NCBI GenBank assembly: GCA_015489955.1
Contig: WFYR01000061.1
Span: 1 to 57,949 of the forward strand
Reading direction: 5' to 3'
Length of the DNA: 57,949 nt
From: Mesoaciditoga sp.
GTDB lineage: Bacteria; Thermotogota; Thermotogae; Mesoaciditogales; Mesoaciditogaceae
A program made the position numbers and the translations under genes. Numbering within the stretch: the first letter of the stretch is position 1; every line of letters starts with the position of its first letter. Under the pieces are notes generated by a model. The model saw only the letters and a list, made by a program, of their open reading frames with translations. It ran no database searches and had not been told where the DNA came from. Shown here one piece after another: positions 16,485-24,905 of this stretch.

Positions 16485-18526
16485 GGAAAAGCGTATTTTT
16501 CGTTGGAATTCTTCTATTCACGATTGTGTCATCCATAACGGCAAGAAATATTCTTTTTGCGTACAAAGCTCCAGAAGGGGTTAAATCCGTTTGTGTCGTC
16601 GGTACCTTTAACGATTGGTCCCCAATTCTTGGAAAGATGAAAAATGTTTTTAAAAATGTATGGATGACGCAAATCAACGTTCCTGACGGGATTTACTTTT
16701 ACGATTTTTTAGTTGATGGAAAACTCGTTCCGGATCCGGCAAACCCAAAAAGGAGATTGAATGGGCATGGAGGTTATTACTCCATTTTGACAGTTGGCAC
16801 GTTTTCTCCCCCAAAAGGTGTTAGAGGGGATGGACTAATTCATAAGAATTACGTTATTTTCAACGATGGAAGTAGAGTTTACGTCAATCCAGCTTCAACG
16901 AAAACAATTTACTTTTCAATAGACACTTTAAAAAATGATGTGGAAGCAGTTTACTTCAAAGTCAAAAATGACGAATTTAAAATGGAAAGGCGTAGTTTAG
17001 ACGAGTACACCGATAGGTACGAGATCACATTTCATCCTAAAAGTTCAAAGTTCGAATACATTTTCGTTATGAAAGACGGAAATAAAGTTTTTTATTACGG
17101 TGCAAATGGCTTTTCTAACAACCCCGTGAACTTTACATTCAACTTTTCAAAGCCGAGTGTGGAAATTCTTAACGCTCCAAATTGGGCAAAAGGAGCGGTT
17201 GTTTACGAAATTTTCGTGGATAGGTTTTTCAATGGTGATCGTTCAAACGATCCGCCTTTTACATCTTCTTGGGGTGATAAGCCAACTTACGACAACTTCT
17301 TTGGTGGAGATTTAAAAGGAATCATGGATAAAGTTGGATATTTAAAAGATTTGGGAGTAAACGTTTTGTACACCACCCCAATATTCCAGTCACCATCAAA
17401 CCATAAGTACAACACCACCAACTACTTAAAAGTGGATCCACACTTTGGCACTTTGCAAACGTTTGAAGAATTGATTGAAAATTTGCATTCTGAAGGTATA
17501 AAATGGATTTTAGATGGGGTTTTCAACCACACGGGAACGAATTTTTTTGCTTTTCAAGATGTATTAAAAAATCAAAAAAAGTCCAGATACCTGAAATGGT
17601 ATTTCGTAAAGCGCTTTCCCGTAAGGATTGAGAGCGGAGATTACCTGACATTTCAAAACTATCCGTCTCTTCCAAAACTAAACACTGAAGATTCAGATGT
17701 TCAATCTTACCTGAAAAAAGTGGTGGACTTCTGGATGAATAAAGGAATAGATGGATGGAGAATAGATTCAGCGAACGTGATCTCGAATGATTTCCTTGTT
17801 AAGCTCTATCGTTGGATACACGAGAAAAACGCTTCTTCTCTGGACGTCGGGGAAATATGGTCTAACGCTTCCAATTGGTTCTATGAAGGAGCGTTTAATT
17901 CGACTATGAATTACCTTTTTAAAGATGCCGCCTACGCGTACGTGGTTTATGGCGCGCCTGCACAATCATTTTTGAAGGAAACGAACGCTTACCTTAACAC
18001 TTATCCACCGCAACTTTGGAATTCACTGTGGAATTTGATAGATAGTCATGACACGCCGAGGGCACTTACAATTCTAAACGGAAACGTGAAAAAGATGAAA
18101 CTGTTGGTTGGTTTACAGATGACCTTTATAGGTGCGCCTATGATTTATTACGGGGATGAGGTAGGCCTTACCGGCGGGAAAGATCCACTGAATAGAAAGT
18201 GCATGATATGGAATAAAAGACAATGGAATATGGAAATCTACAACTGGTACAAGAAATTGATATCAATACGCCAACACTCAAATGCCATAAAATATGGAAA
18301 GTACAAACCCTTGCTCGCAAAAGGCGGACTTTTCGCCTTTGAAAGGTACACAGATCGGGAGCAGGCTTACGTTTTCTTGAACGCTTCTGAACAAACACAA
18401 ACGTTAAAAATGAAAATGGTCGGCACTTTTTTAGATTTAATAAGTGGAAGCCTGATAAAAAGTGCTAATGGGTTCCTTACCCTATTTGTTAAACCGTATC
18501 AGATCGTGATACTTGAAAAACGCTGA
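16481..18526 (+). CDS. exported glycoside hydrolase family 13 enzyme (neopullulanase/amylase type)
   Basis: This enzyme probably cleaves alpha-glucans outside the cytoplasm. It has a signal peptide (about 1-21), a CBM48/AMPK-like beta domain (about 23-105, GTFNDWSP), a second beta region, and the GH13 barrel from about residue 230. Conserved regions I-IV are present: LDGVFNHTG (near 343), GWRIDSANV with the nucleophile aspartate near 427, LDVGEIW with the acid/base glutamate near 456, and LIDSHDTPR near 520. LPKLNTED matches the fifth region of neopullulanase/cyclomaltodextrinase types. The start is TTG 16481. The exact substrate cannot be fixed, and it is paired with an exported DUF4139-like gene. 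Confidence 0.88.
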   Translation: MRKSVFFVGILLFTIVSSITARNILFAYKAPEGVKSVCVVGTFNDWSPILGKMKNVFKNVWMTQINVPDGIYFYDFLVDGKLVPDPANPKRRLNGHGGYYSILTVGTFSPPKGVRGDGLIHKNYVIFNDGSRVYVNPASTKTIYFSIDTLKNDVEAVYFKVKNDEFKMERRSLDEYTDRYEITFHPKSSKFEYIFVMKDGNKVFYYGANGFSNNPVNFTFNFSKPSVEILNAPNWAKGAVVYEIFVDRFFNGDRSNDPPFTSSWGDKPTYDNFFGGDLKGIMDKVGYLKDLGVNVLYTTPIFQSPSNHKYNTTNYLKVDPHFGTLQTFEELIENLHSEGIKWILDGVFNHTGTNFFAFQDVLKNQKKSRYLKWYFVKRFPVRIESGDYLTFQNYPSLPKLNTEDSDVQSYLKKVVDFWMNKGIDGWRIDSANVISNDFLVKLYRWIHEKNASSLDVGEIWSNASNWFYEGAFNSTMNYLFKDAAYAYVVYGAPAQSFLKETNAYLNTYPPQLWNSLWNLIDSHDTPRALTILNGNVKKMKLLVGLQMTFIGAPMIYYGDEVGLTGGKDPLNRKCMIWNKRQWNMEIYNWYKKLISIRQHSNAIKYGKYKPLLAKGGLFAFERYTDREQAYVFLNASEQTQTLKMKMVGTFLDLISGSLIKSANGFLTLFVKPYQIVILEKR

Positions 18527-18539
18527 GGAGGGAAAGAAC

Positions 18540-19790
18540 GTGAAAAAGTCTATCATGGTTTTGTTTTTCTTACTTTTAATGGTAAGCGCGACGTTGATGA
18601 TAGGAGAGACGTTGGTTGTCTATTCGAATTTTGCTCTCATAAGTTCGAATAAGGTTCAAAGGACAAATGGCTTTTTGATAATTCCAACCACCAACTTCAC
18701 AATTCAGAATTCCTTGAGTACGTCTTTTCCAATCAAATGGTACCGCTATCATAAGGGAGAACTGTGCAGCTTACAGGCGTTTTTAAACGCTTACGTTGGT
18801 AAATCTATAGAGTTCAAATTTCAAGATGGTTCTGTAAAAACACTTAAATTGCTTTCCGCAAAGCCGCAAATTTTACAAAACCCTCACACGGGAAACGTGT
18901 ATTTTTCTCCAGTGGGAGAGTACATATTTCCATCTCCAATTTTGACAGACGAAAAAAATTACTTTGTGGTTTCTACGAATGCGACGCGACTTTCTTACAA
19001 TTACATAAGTACGAACATAGGATGGAACGCATTTTACACGCTGAATATGAATTCTTCCACATTAGATGCCAAACTTCTTTTATGGAATGAAACTGACACG
19101 GCTTTTAAAAATTTCCATCTTTTTTTCGTAGCCGGAAAGCAATTTGAAGAGTTCCAAAAAAGTGGCATATACCCCAAAGCTTTGGCAATAAGAGGTTCAC
19201 AAACTCCTGAGAATTCCTCTTTCAATTCTTACGAAGGTTACAAAGTTTACAATTTCGGAATTGTAAAAACACTCGATGCCAATTCGAAGGTTTACTTTTC
19301 ACTCTTCTCAAAAAAAGTGAACGTTGAAAAGATAAATGTGGCCTACAACCCTTCGCAGAATTTCACAAAAGTTTTACAGGCGGTAAGAATTAAACACGAA
19401 TTTGCCCTTCCCGCCGGCACTATTAGCATCTACGATGAAAAAGATGAGATCCCGTATTACCTTGGGCAAGCCAAAGTCCAGGATAGTCCCGCATCTTCCG
19501 TTTTAGAAATTCCTTACGGGGAAAATTTCAACGTTGAAGTGAAAAATGTGAAAGTCCGTCATTCCATTGTGTCGAAGAAAAGCTTTGTAGATTATTACAG
19601 ATTTTACGTGGTGAATCATTCAAACAAAGAAGAAAGCGTTTGGATTTACGAATACGTTCCACAATCTTCAGAAGTCATGAGTAAAACTCTGAATATTGAG
19701 AGGATATCGGCAAATGAAATACGTTTTTACGTAAAAGCAATGGCCAATTCGGAGGAGAATTTTGACTACGAAGTACGAGCGAGTTATTGA
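18540..19790 (+). CDS. exported protein of unknown function, DUF4139-like
   Basis: I place the start at GTG 18540, just after GAGGAGGG; this gives a clear signal peptide (KKSIMVLFFLLLMVSATLM). The remaining 400 residues are beta-rich and match by eye the pattern of DUF4139-type proteins. An LVVYSNFALISSNKVQ start leads to a YVGKSIEFKFQDGSVKTLKLL segment, a paired YNYISTNIGWNAFYTLNM and FKNFHLFFVAGKQF, and a C-terminal AGTISIYDEKDEIPYYLGQAKVQD stretch. I know no assigned enzyme activity for the family. It follows the GH13 gene by 13 bases and may be a surface or outer-sheath protein. yqeK overlaps its end by 29 bases. Confidence 0.65.
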   Translation: MKKSIMVLFFLLLMVSATLMIGETLVVYSNFALISSNKVQRTNGFLIIPTTNFTIQNSLSTSFPIKWYRYHKGELCSLQAFLNAYVGKSIEFKFQDGSVKTLKLLSAKPQILQNPHTGNVYFSPVGEYIFPSPILTDEKNYFVVSTNATRLSYNYISTNIGWNAFYTLNMNSSTLDAKLLLWNETDTAFKNFHLFFVAGKQFEEFQKSGIYPKALAIRGSQTPENSSFNSYEGYKVYNFGIVKTLDANSKVYFSLFSKKVNVEKINVAYNPSQNFTKVLQAVRIKHEFALPAGTISIYDEKDEIPYYLGQAKVQDSPASSVLEIPYGENFNVEVKNVKVRHSIVSKKSFVDYYRFYVVNHSNKEESVWIYEYVPQSSEVMSKTLNIERISANEIRFYVKAMANSEENFDYEVRASY

Positions 19791-20358
19791 ACGTCTTAGA
19801 GAGTACAGAAAATACATGGTGAGCCGTCAACGGGCGGCTCACATTCAACGTATGGAAGAAGATGCCGTGAAGTTGTCTGAGATTCACAACCTGGATCTTG
19901 AAAGGATTTTAGTGGCGGTATGCGCTCACGATCTTTTCAGAGACGTGAAAGGTGAAAAACTTTTAAAAATTGCGAAAATATGGAAGATAAAAGTAACTCA
20001 AGAAGAAAAATCATTTCCACTTCTACTTCATGGCAAGGTGGCATCGGAATTTTTGAAGAGACATTTTGATGTTAAAGATCAAGAAATATTGGACGCCGTT
20101 GCCTTCCATACTTCTGGAATGGCGACCGACTCCAGGATCGTCAAAGCCCTTGTCGTGTTGGATACCCTTGAACATGGTAGAAATTTTCCCGGTGTGGACG
20201 CGCTGAGAAAATGCGCGAAACGCTCGTTAGACGATGGCTACAAGGAAGTGATAAAAAATAAGATAAAGTACGCGTTGGACAACGATTTTGTAGTTCTGCT
20301 AAAAAGCGTAGAAACCTGGAATTACATGAAGGGTGTTTTTGAGGATGAAATACGTTAA
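19762..20358 (+). CDS. yqeK: HD-domain hydrolase YqeK-like (symmetrical Ap4A hydrolase family)
   Basis: YqeK enzymes hydrolyse diadenosine tetraphosphate symmetrically. The 198-residue product has the HD-domain ligands in order: H in RAAHIQRMEEDAV, HD in VCAHDLFRDVKGEKL, H in LLHGKVASEF, H in AVAFHTSGM and D in VVLDTLEHGR. The start is TTG 19762 after GGAGGAG, within the end of the upstream gene. In Firmicutes yqeK usually follows nadD; here nadD is 16 kb away on the other strand, while the LCP-like gene that commonly follows yqeK is still attached. Confidence 0.82.
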   Translation: MTTKYERVIERLREYRKYMVSRQRAAHIQRMEEDAVKLSEIHNLDLERILVAVCAHDLFRDVKGEKLLKIAKIWKIKVTQEEKSFPLLLHGKVASEFLKRHFDVKDQEILDAVAFHTSGMATDSRIVKALVVLDTLEHGRNFPGVDALRKCAKRSLDDGYKEVIKNKIKYALDNDFVVLLKSVETWNYMKGVFEDEIR

Positions 20359-21412
20359 ATTTGGAGTCGCTTTTGTCTCAATAGCTCTGGCATTTCTAAC
20401 TTTTTCAACAACCCTTTACCCTTTTTTTGAAATTGGTTTTCTTACCCTTTCCGAACAATACCCAAATTCAAAAGCTTACATCTTCAGCGTTATGACGGAT
20501 GATAGCGGAATACCTTTAAGCTTTTACATCGTGGGAATGGATTTCACTTCAAAAAATGTGATTATATTTCAAATTCCCGCGACCTTATCCGTAAAAGGCA
20601 AAGAACTCAACATTGTTTATGAAAAAGAAGGAATAAACGCGGCAATGAAAAGCATTGAAAATGTGATAAAGATAAAATTTACCGCTTTTTTCATTTTCAG
20701 CCCTTCTAAAGCCGAGAATTTCATAAACTTACTTGCGCGCAAAAGTTTGAGAACGCAAGAAAGGAAAAAAGAGGTATACTCCGAGTTTGAAGAAAATTAT
20801 AAAATCGATAGAGTACTTTCGTTGATATCCGCGGAAGGCCCTCTTAATATGCTTGAACTGTACCCGACTTTTTCAAGGACTTTCAAGAGTTCCTTGAACA
20901 TTTCAAAATTCCTCGTGCTTGTCAACTTCTTGAAAAAAGAGCCAGAGGTACATCTTGAAAATTATCCCTTTATAAACTCAAACGGTACTTTAAAAACGGA
21001 TGTCACAAGGCTTAAAGACATTTCCATAGAACTGCAGAACTGTTCCCCGTTTTTTAAATCCACTTCCCTGCGCTTTGCAGTTGTTAACAATTCATCGATG
21101 GCGAAAAAAGTTTTTTCGTACACCACATGGAATAAATGGTCTAAAAGTGGGCTTAACGTTCGTATAATTCCAGTGCCACTGTTGTACTCTTTGAGAGGTG
21201 AAAACATGATTTTCGAACTCAAAAGTGGTGATTACAAAGAAGATGCGGTTAAGAAAATAATTGATAGAATGTATCCTCACAAAAAGTTTAAATTCGTCAA
21301 ATTGGACAATTTCAGCAATTTGGAATTTTATTACGAAATGGAAGAATTCGCCGCTTTAAATGGTTATTACAATCTCGGAAATTGTGATTTTATAATTTTG
21401 GTTGGAGATTGA
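20345..21412 (+). CDS. LytR-CpsA-Psr (LCP)-like protein with LytR C-terminal-like domain, active-site motif altered
   Basis: The 355-residue protein has one N-terminal membrane segment (KFGVAFVSIALAFLTF) and an outside part whose segment order fits LCP proteins: FTSKNVIIFQIPATLSV in place of the usual SIPRDT block, then INAAMKSIENVIKIKFTAFFIFSPS. LRFAVVNNSSMAKKV near residue 240 matches a LytR C-terminal domain. LCP enzymes attach polymers to peptidoglycan; the arginine and aspartate of their phosphate site are not visible here, so activity is doubtful. I choose ATG 20345; GTG 20333 is an alternative. The position after yqeK supports the family call. Confidence 0.55.
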   Translation: MKYVKFGVAFVSIALAFLTFSTTLYPFFEIGFLTLSEQYPNSKAYIFSVMTDDSGIPLSFYIVGMDFTSKNVIIFQIPATLSVKGKELNIVYEKEGINAAMKSIENVIKIKFTAFFIFSPSKAENFINLLARKSLRTQERKKEVYSEFEENYKIDRVLSLISAEGPLNMLELYPTFSRTFKSSLNISKFLVLVNFLKKEPEVHLENYPFINSNGTLKTDVTRLKDISIELQNCSPFFKSTSLRFAVVNNSSMAKKVFSYTTWNKWSKSGLNVRIIPVPLLYSLRGENMIFELKSGDYKEDAVKKIIDRMYPHKKFKFVKLDNFSNLEFYYEMEEFAALNGYYNLGNCDFIILVGD

Positions 21413-21500
21413 AAATAAAAACGATTTACTCATGTTGCGCGCGAACATTACGAAGGATATTACAAAAGACATTATAAAACATGTGAGCAACAATTAAGAT

Positions 21501-21530
21501 CCGCTTTTCAAGCGGTCAAGGTAATTTTTT
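21501..21530 (+). terminator. possible rho-independent terminator after the LCP-like gene
   Basis: CCGCTT and AAGCGG form a 6-base stem with a three-base loop at 21501-21515, followed by a short T-rich stretch (AATTTTTT) about eight bases later. The stem is short and the T tract is displaced, so the call is weak. It lies 88 bases after the LCP-like stop and 80 bases before the next gene. Confidence 0.35.
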
Positions 21531-21611
21531 GAAACGCTTTGTAACATTGACGCATAGGTTGAGGATTTAAGTTTTTTAAAAATCGGTCGAATATAGTGGC
21601 GGAGGGAGAGT

Positions 21612-22145
21612 ATGATTGAAGTTGTTGTGAATGGAAAAGAATCGAGAAAGTACGCTGGAAAAGTAAGGCTGGAAGAAATTATCGGGGAGCTTTACCCTGA
21701 AGGTGAGATCCTGGAATCCGTTTCGGTCAATGGGAGAGAAATTCCTTTGTCTGACCTCGAAAGCGCCATTGTTAAAGATGGAGAAAATGTTAGTATAAGA
21801 TTTATTTCGTTGGATGAGGGGATCAAGAACATAGCGAAAAGCGCGCTGGAATTCATAGAATGGATAAATTCTCAAAATTTAGACGATGATCACATATTCG
21901 AAACCCTTTCAAAGATTTCGAGTGGCTTTGAGGTTATGGAAAATGCCATATTTTCAATTCAATCAGCTGGAAAAAAGATCGAAAGTGAAGAAGAATCTCG
22001 AAGTATACTTGAAATGTTTGAAGAGATAAATTCTTTTACCGCTTTGGAAAACAAAGAAGAAATACGCAAGAGGATAAATAAAATAACCAGGGCTTACAAA
22101 GATATCTTTTCAAGAATTCTCGAAGGAGGAAAGTCGGATGAATGA
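21612..22145 (+). CDS. unknown protein at head of flagellar cluster, small beta-grasp-like N terminus
   Basis: I do not recognise a family for this 177-residue acidic protein. Residues 1-68 (IEVVVNGKESRKY to NVSIRFISLD) have the length and alternation of a small beta-grasp domain such as ThiS or MoaD, but no C-terminal di-glycine tail is present at that boundary. Residues 70-177 look entirely helical. The start ATG has GGAGGGAGAG upstream, and the stop overlaps fliS, so a role with flagellin or its chaperone is plausible by context only. Confidence 0.5.
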   Translation: MIEVVVNGKESRKYAGKVRLEEIIGELYPEGEILESVSVNGREIPLSDLESAIVKDGENVSIRFISLDEGIKNIAKSALEFIEWINSQNLDDDHIFETLSKISSGFEVMENAIFSIQSAGKKIESEEESRSILEMFEEINSFTALENKEEIRKRINKITRAYKDIFSRILEGGKSDE

Positions 22146-22536
22146 GTACACGCAAAACGCGATATTAACGGCCACGCCGGAAAAACTGGTGGAAATGTTG
22201 TATGAGAAAGTCATTGATTTGATAAAAGAGGCAATTTCTAACATTGAAAAAGCCGAAGTAAGGAACAATTCTATCGTTAAGGCTGAAGATATAATTCTCT
22301 ATCTGAATTCGATTTTGGACATGGAAAAAGGTGGAGAAATTTCTAAAAATCTGCGTGCGTTGTACGATTTCATTTATAGAGAACTTATAGATGGGAATGT
22401 AAATGCCGATGTTGAAAAGCTCAACACTTCCAAGGAATTGGTTGAAGAGCTTTTAGAAACGTGGAAAGAAGTGGAAAAGAAATCGAAAGTGCGCCCTGCA
22501 GTGGTACGAAGTGGAGGATTTAACGCATCGGCTTAA
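22138..22536 (+). CDS. fliS: flagellin export chaperone FliS
   Basis: FliS binds the C-terminal part of flagellin in the cytoplasm and prevents early polymerisation before export. The 132-residue helical protein starts with YTQNAILTATPEKLVEMLYEKVIDLIKEA, which matches the FliS signature (YxxxxxxTASPxKLxxMLYDGAI). LYDFIYRELIDGNV is the conserved later helix. It overlaps the unknown gene upstream by eight bases. No flagellin gene is in the window, and a strong terminator follows. Confidence 0.87.
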   Translation: MNEYTQNAILTATPEKLVEMLYEKVIDLIKEAISNIEKAEVRNNSIVKAEDIILYLNSILDMEKGGEISKNLRALYDFIYRELIDGNVNADVEKLNTSKELVEELLETWKEVEKKSKVRPAVVRSGGFNASA

Positions 22537-22567
22537 TCAAGTAATTCAAAGTTAGAAAAAAATTTTC

Positions 22568-22591
22568 AACCCGCCATACGAGCGGGTTTTT
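22568..22591 (+). terminator. rho-independent terminator after fliS
   Basis: AACCCGC (22568-22574) and GCGGGTT (22582-22588) form a 7-base GC-rich stem with a seven-base loop, followed directly by a T run. It separates the two-gene fliS unit from the fliK-to-rnhB run, so the latter needs its own promoter or read-through. Confidence 0.85.
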
Positions 22592-22642
22592 GTTTAGGAT
22601 AATTTCCAGTTAAGATGGAAGAATTATACGAGGAGGTAAACG

Positions 22643-23290
22643 ATGTCAAAAAAACGCGGAAAAATGATCTTCGTATCTTTTTTGGTGTTTTTACTTATAA
22701 GTATATTCATACTTTTGATAGGTTACTTGTACTTTGAAACGAACAGATTGAGCTTGTACGGCATAAAACCCTTCTCGGATATAAAAAGTTACACAGCGTC
22801 TTTAATGAAAAAAATCCCAGTTCTCAGCAGCAAGGTTGAATACAAACCGCTAAAGGTGGTGCCATATCAGGAGTTATTTGAAAAAAGGCTCGATGCCTTT
22901 CAAAAGATTCTCGATTCACAGGCGGCTTCGCTCGCAAGCGAAAGAAAAAAGCTTGAGTCTCTAAGGGAAGAATTGCAAAGGATGGAAGCAAGCTTGCAAG
23001 CGTCCCAAACCAGATTGGACTCTGAAATGAAAGAGTTCAACGAAAAGATTAAAAAAGAGCAAAGCTATGAATACAGGCTATCAACTTTGAACCAATGGAT
23101 AACCAACACGGATCCCACCAAAATAGGAAAAATATTGGCAAATTCCAAAATACCGATAAATGTTTTAGTGGATGCCCTTATGCGCTTGCCGCCCAAAACG
23201 GCGGGTAGCATATTGCAATCCATAGCGCAAAGTGATCCGAAACTCGCGGCGTCCATCATATACGCTTTGGCGGAAGGTGGTAAAAAGTGA
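22643..23290 (+). CDS. MotE-like / MgtE-N-domain flagellar protein
   Basis: The 215-residue protein has one N-terminal membrane helix (about 8-32), a coiled coil (about 75-145, ERKKLESLREELQRMEASLQ), and a C-terminal MgtE N-terminal-like domain (about 150-215, NVLVDALMRLPPKTAGSILQSI). This is the layout of MotE and FlbB-type proteins, which in other bacteria stabilise stators or act as chaperones for them. It stands where motE does in many flagellar clusters, directly before fliK and near motA and motB. The start ATG follows GAGGAGGT. Function is inferred from layout and context. Confidence 0.7.
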   Translation: MSKKRGKMIFVSFLVFLLISIFILLIGYLYFETNRLSLYGIKPFSDIKSYTASLMKKIPVLSSKVEYKPLKVVPYQELFEKRLDAFQKILDSQAASLASERKKLESLREELQRMEASLQASQTRLDSEMKEFNEKIKKEQSYEYRLSTLNQWITNTDPTKIGKILANSKIPINVLVDALMRLPPKTAGSILQSIAQSDPKLAASIIYALAEGGKK

Positions 23291-24903
23291 AGAGCCAAAT
23301 TGTATCTTTGCTTGCCTTGCACGATGGTAAAGATGTGAAAAGAGTCGACGCCAAGAAAAAAAACCAAGAGCCCTTCGTCGCTTTTTTAAAGAAGGACAAA
23401 ACAAAAGACAAAGCAAAAGGTGTGAGCGAGGCAAGGGTTAAGCTTAACAAAAAAAAGGATAAAACATATAAAGTTGAGGTAAAAGAAAAAAAGAAAAAAT
23501 CTTCCAAAAGTAACACACAATTGGAAGGTGATGTCGCGTTGTTGCTTGAACAAAGCAAAAATTCTAAAAATAAAGTAAAAAAATCCAGCAATGAACATTC
23601 GAAAAATATAAAAACGGATGTAACTAAAAAGAAAGGTAAGGCAAAGAAGGAAATTTTGGAAAAAGCGAAAGCGTTAACCTCTTTTTCACACGTAGGTGAA
23701 AAAGAAAAACCCAAAGAAAATAAAAGTGTTGATGGGTTGAAAGATGTTTCTAAGGCGGATGAAGAGAAAAATATAAAAGATACAAATTCAAAACTTTCTC
23801 AAGAGGAAAAAACTTTTACCAGCGCAAACGCGAATTTTAACATTCATGGGGAAAAAGATGCGAAAAATGAGAAATTAAAAGCTGTAAAAGTTGAAGAAAA
23901 GAAAACGTCAAATGCTTTGCACGATCTTTTTGTCATTAAAAATGGAAAGAGTAACGATAAAGCCATTAGAAATGAAAAGAATGACAATGAGAAAAACAAA
24001 GTTATGGGAAAAGAAAAGTTAAACTCTGTTAAAAACGTCAATATCGCTAAAAGCAACACAAAAAATAACGTAAAAGAATCTGATCAAAAAAGAGCTTCTT
24101 CAAATGAGATGGCAAAAAATTTCTTCGTCAACTCGAAAGATGAAAGAAAAGATGAGAAAAAGAACGAAACTGTGAAGCGCCTTAATTCCACTTCTTCATT
24201 GAAAGGTACAATAATCAAAGAAGATGAAAAACTTAAAAGTCTCAAGAATGGTAATTCCAACCAATTTCAGAAAAATTCTCATTTTCGAGAAAAAAGACAG
24301 GATTTTGAAAATGTGGTTGTAAAAATCACAAAAGGTTCACAGAAAAAAGGGCATATGAAAGTCAATTTCAGCAAAGTTCATCTTCATGAAAAAATAGAAT
24401 ACGTTAGAAAACACGAGCTTTCAAAGGATTACGGATCGCTTCCGCAGCTTAACAGGGAAAAAGAAATTAGTCAAGTTGTAAAAAACGACGTCACAAATAA
24501 AACGTCTCAGACGCCTAAGAATATTTCCACACAGGTTGTAACGGCCATTTCAAAAGCTCTCGAAAATCAAAGACCGCCTTTGAAGATTCAGATCCAGCTA
24601 AATCCCCCACAACTTGGAAAGGTCATCATTGAAGTTACGGAAAAAGCTGGAAAGACATCACTGTTGCTGAGCGTGGAGAATGATAAAACGCGCGAGCTCA
24701 TGAAAATGGCTTTACCGATAATGACAAATCAGCTTTCAAATCTGAATTTCAACGTTACCAACGTTCAAATAAATGGTCAACAGTGGTTCGACACTGGTCA
24801 AGGCCATCAGGAACAAAAGCGAGAACAAAATGAACGAAAGAAAGAGGAAAGAGGAAATAATTTCAATGAAGAATACAAAGAATTTAGAAAAGAGGAGGTG
24901 TGA
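23287..24903 (+). CDS. fliK: flagellar hook-length control protein FliK
   Basis: FliK measures hook length and triggers the switch in export specificity. The first 400 residues are a low-complexity stretch very rich in lysine, glutamate, asparagine and serine, as expected for the extended ruler part. The C-terminal domain begins near residue 428 (RPPLKIQIQLNPPQLGKVIIEV) and carries on through LSNLNFNVTNVQIN, the Flg_hook switch domain. The GTG start overlaps the motE-like gene and flgD follows at once. The lysine content of the linker is unusual and noted as a finding. Confidence 0.88.
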   Translation: MKSQIVSLLALHDGKDVKRVDAKKKNQEPFVAFLKKDKTKDKAKGVSEARVKLNKKKDKTYKVEVKEKKKKSSKSNTQLEGDVALLLEQSKNSKNKVKKSSNEHSKNIKTDVTKKKGKAKKEILEKAKALTSFSHVGEKEKPKENKSVDGLKDVSKADEEKNIKDTNSKLSQEEKTFTSANANFNIHGEKDAKNEKLKAVKVEEKKTSNALHDLFVIKNGKSNDKAIRNEKNDNEKNKVMGKEKLNSVKNVNIAKSNTKNNVKESDQKRASSNEMAKNFFVNSKDERKDEKKNETVKRLNSTSSLKGTIIKEDEKLKSLKNGNSNQFQKNSHFREKRQDFENVVVKITKGSQKKGHMKVNFSKVHLHEKIEYVRKHELSKDYGSLPQLNREKEISQVVKNDVTNKTSQTPKNISTQVVTAISKALENQRPPLKIQIQLNPPQLGKVIIEVTEKAGKTSLLLSVENDKTRELMKMALPIMTNQLSNLNFNVTNVQINGQQWFDTGQGHQEQKREQNERKKEERGNNFNEEYKEFRKEEV

Positions 24904-24905
24904 AG

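Noticed and set aside
19819-19842. Inverted repeat with 8-base arms near the start of yqeK
   Set aside because: Eight-base arms with an eight-base loop are expected several times by chance in a window this long; no other support.
21435-21463. Promoter-like TTGCGC and TATTAC with 17-base spacing before the flagellar unit
   Set aside because: Both hexamers are poor matches and a terminator-like hairpin lies downstream before the first gene, so I do not list it as a feature.
21541-21611. Sigma-28 or sigma-54 type promoter before the flagellar genes
   Set aside because: Neither TAAA-N15-GCCGATAA nor a GG-N10-GC pattern is present; TATAGT at 21592 has no -35 partner.
23287-24540. Lysine-rich stretch as a sign of horizontally acquired or non-coding DNA
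   Set aside because: It is in frame with an intact FliK switch domain and fits the flagellar gene order, so it is the FliK ruler part.
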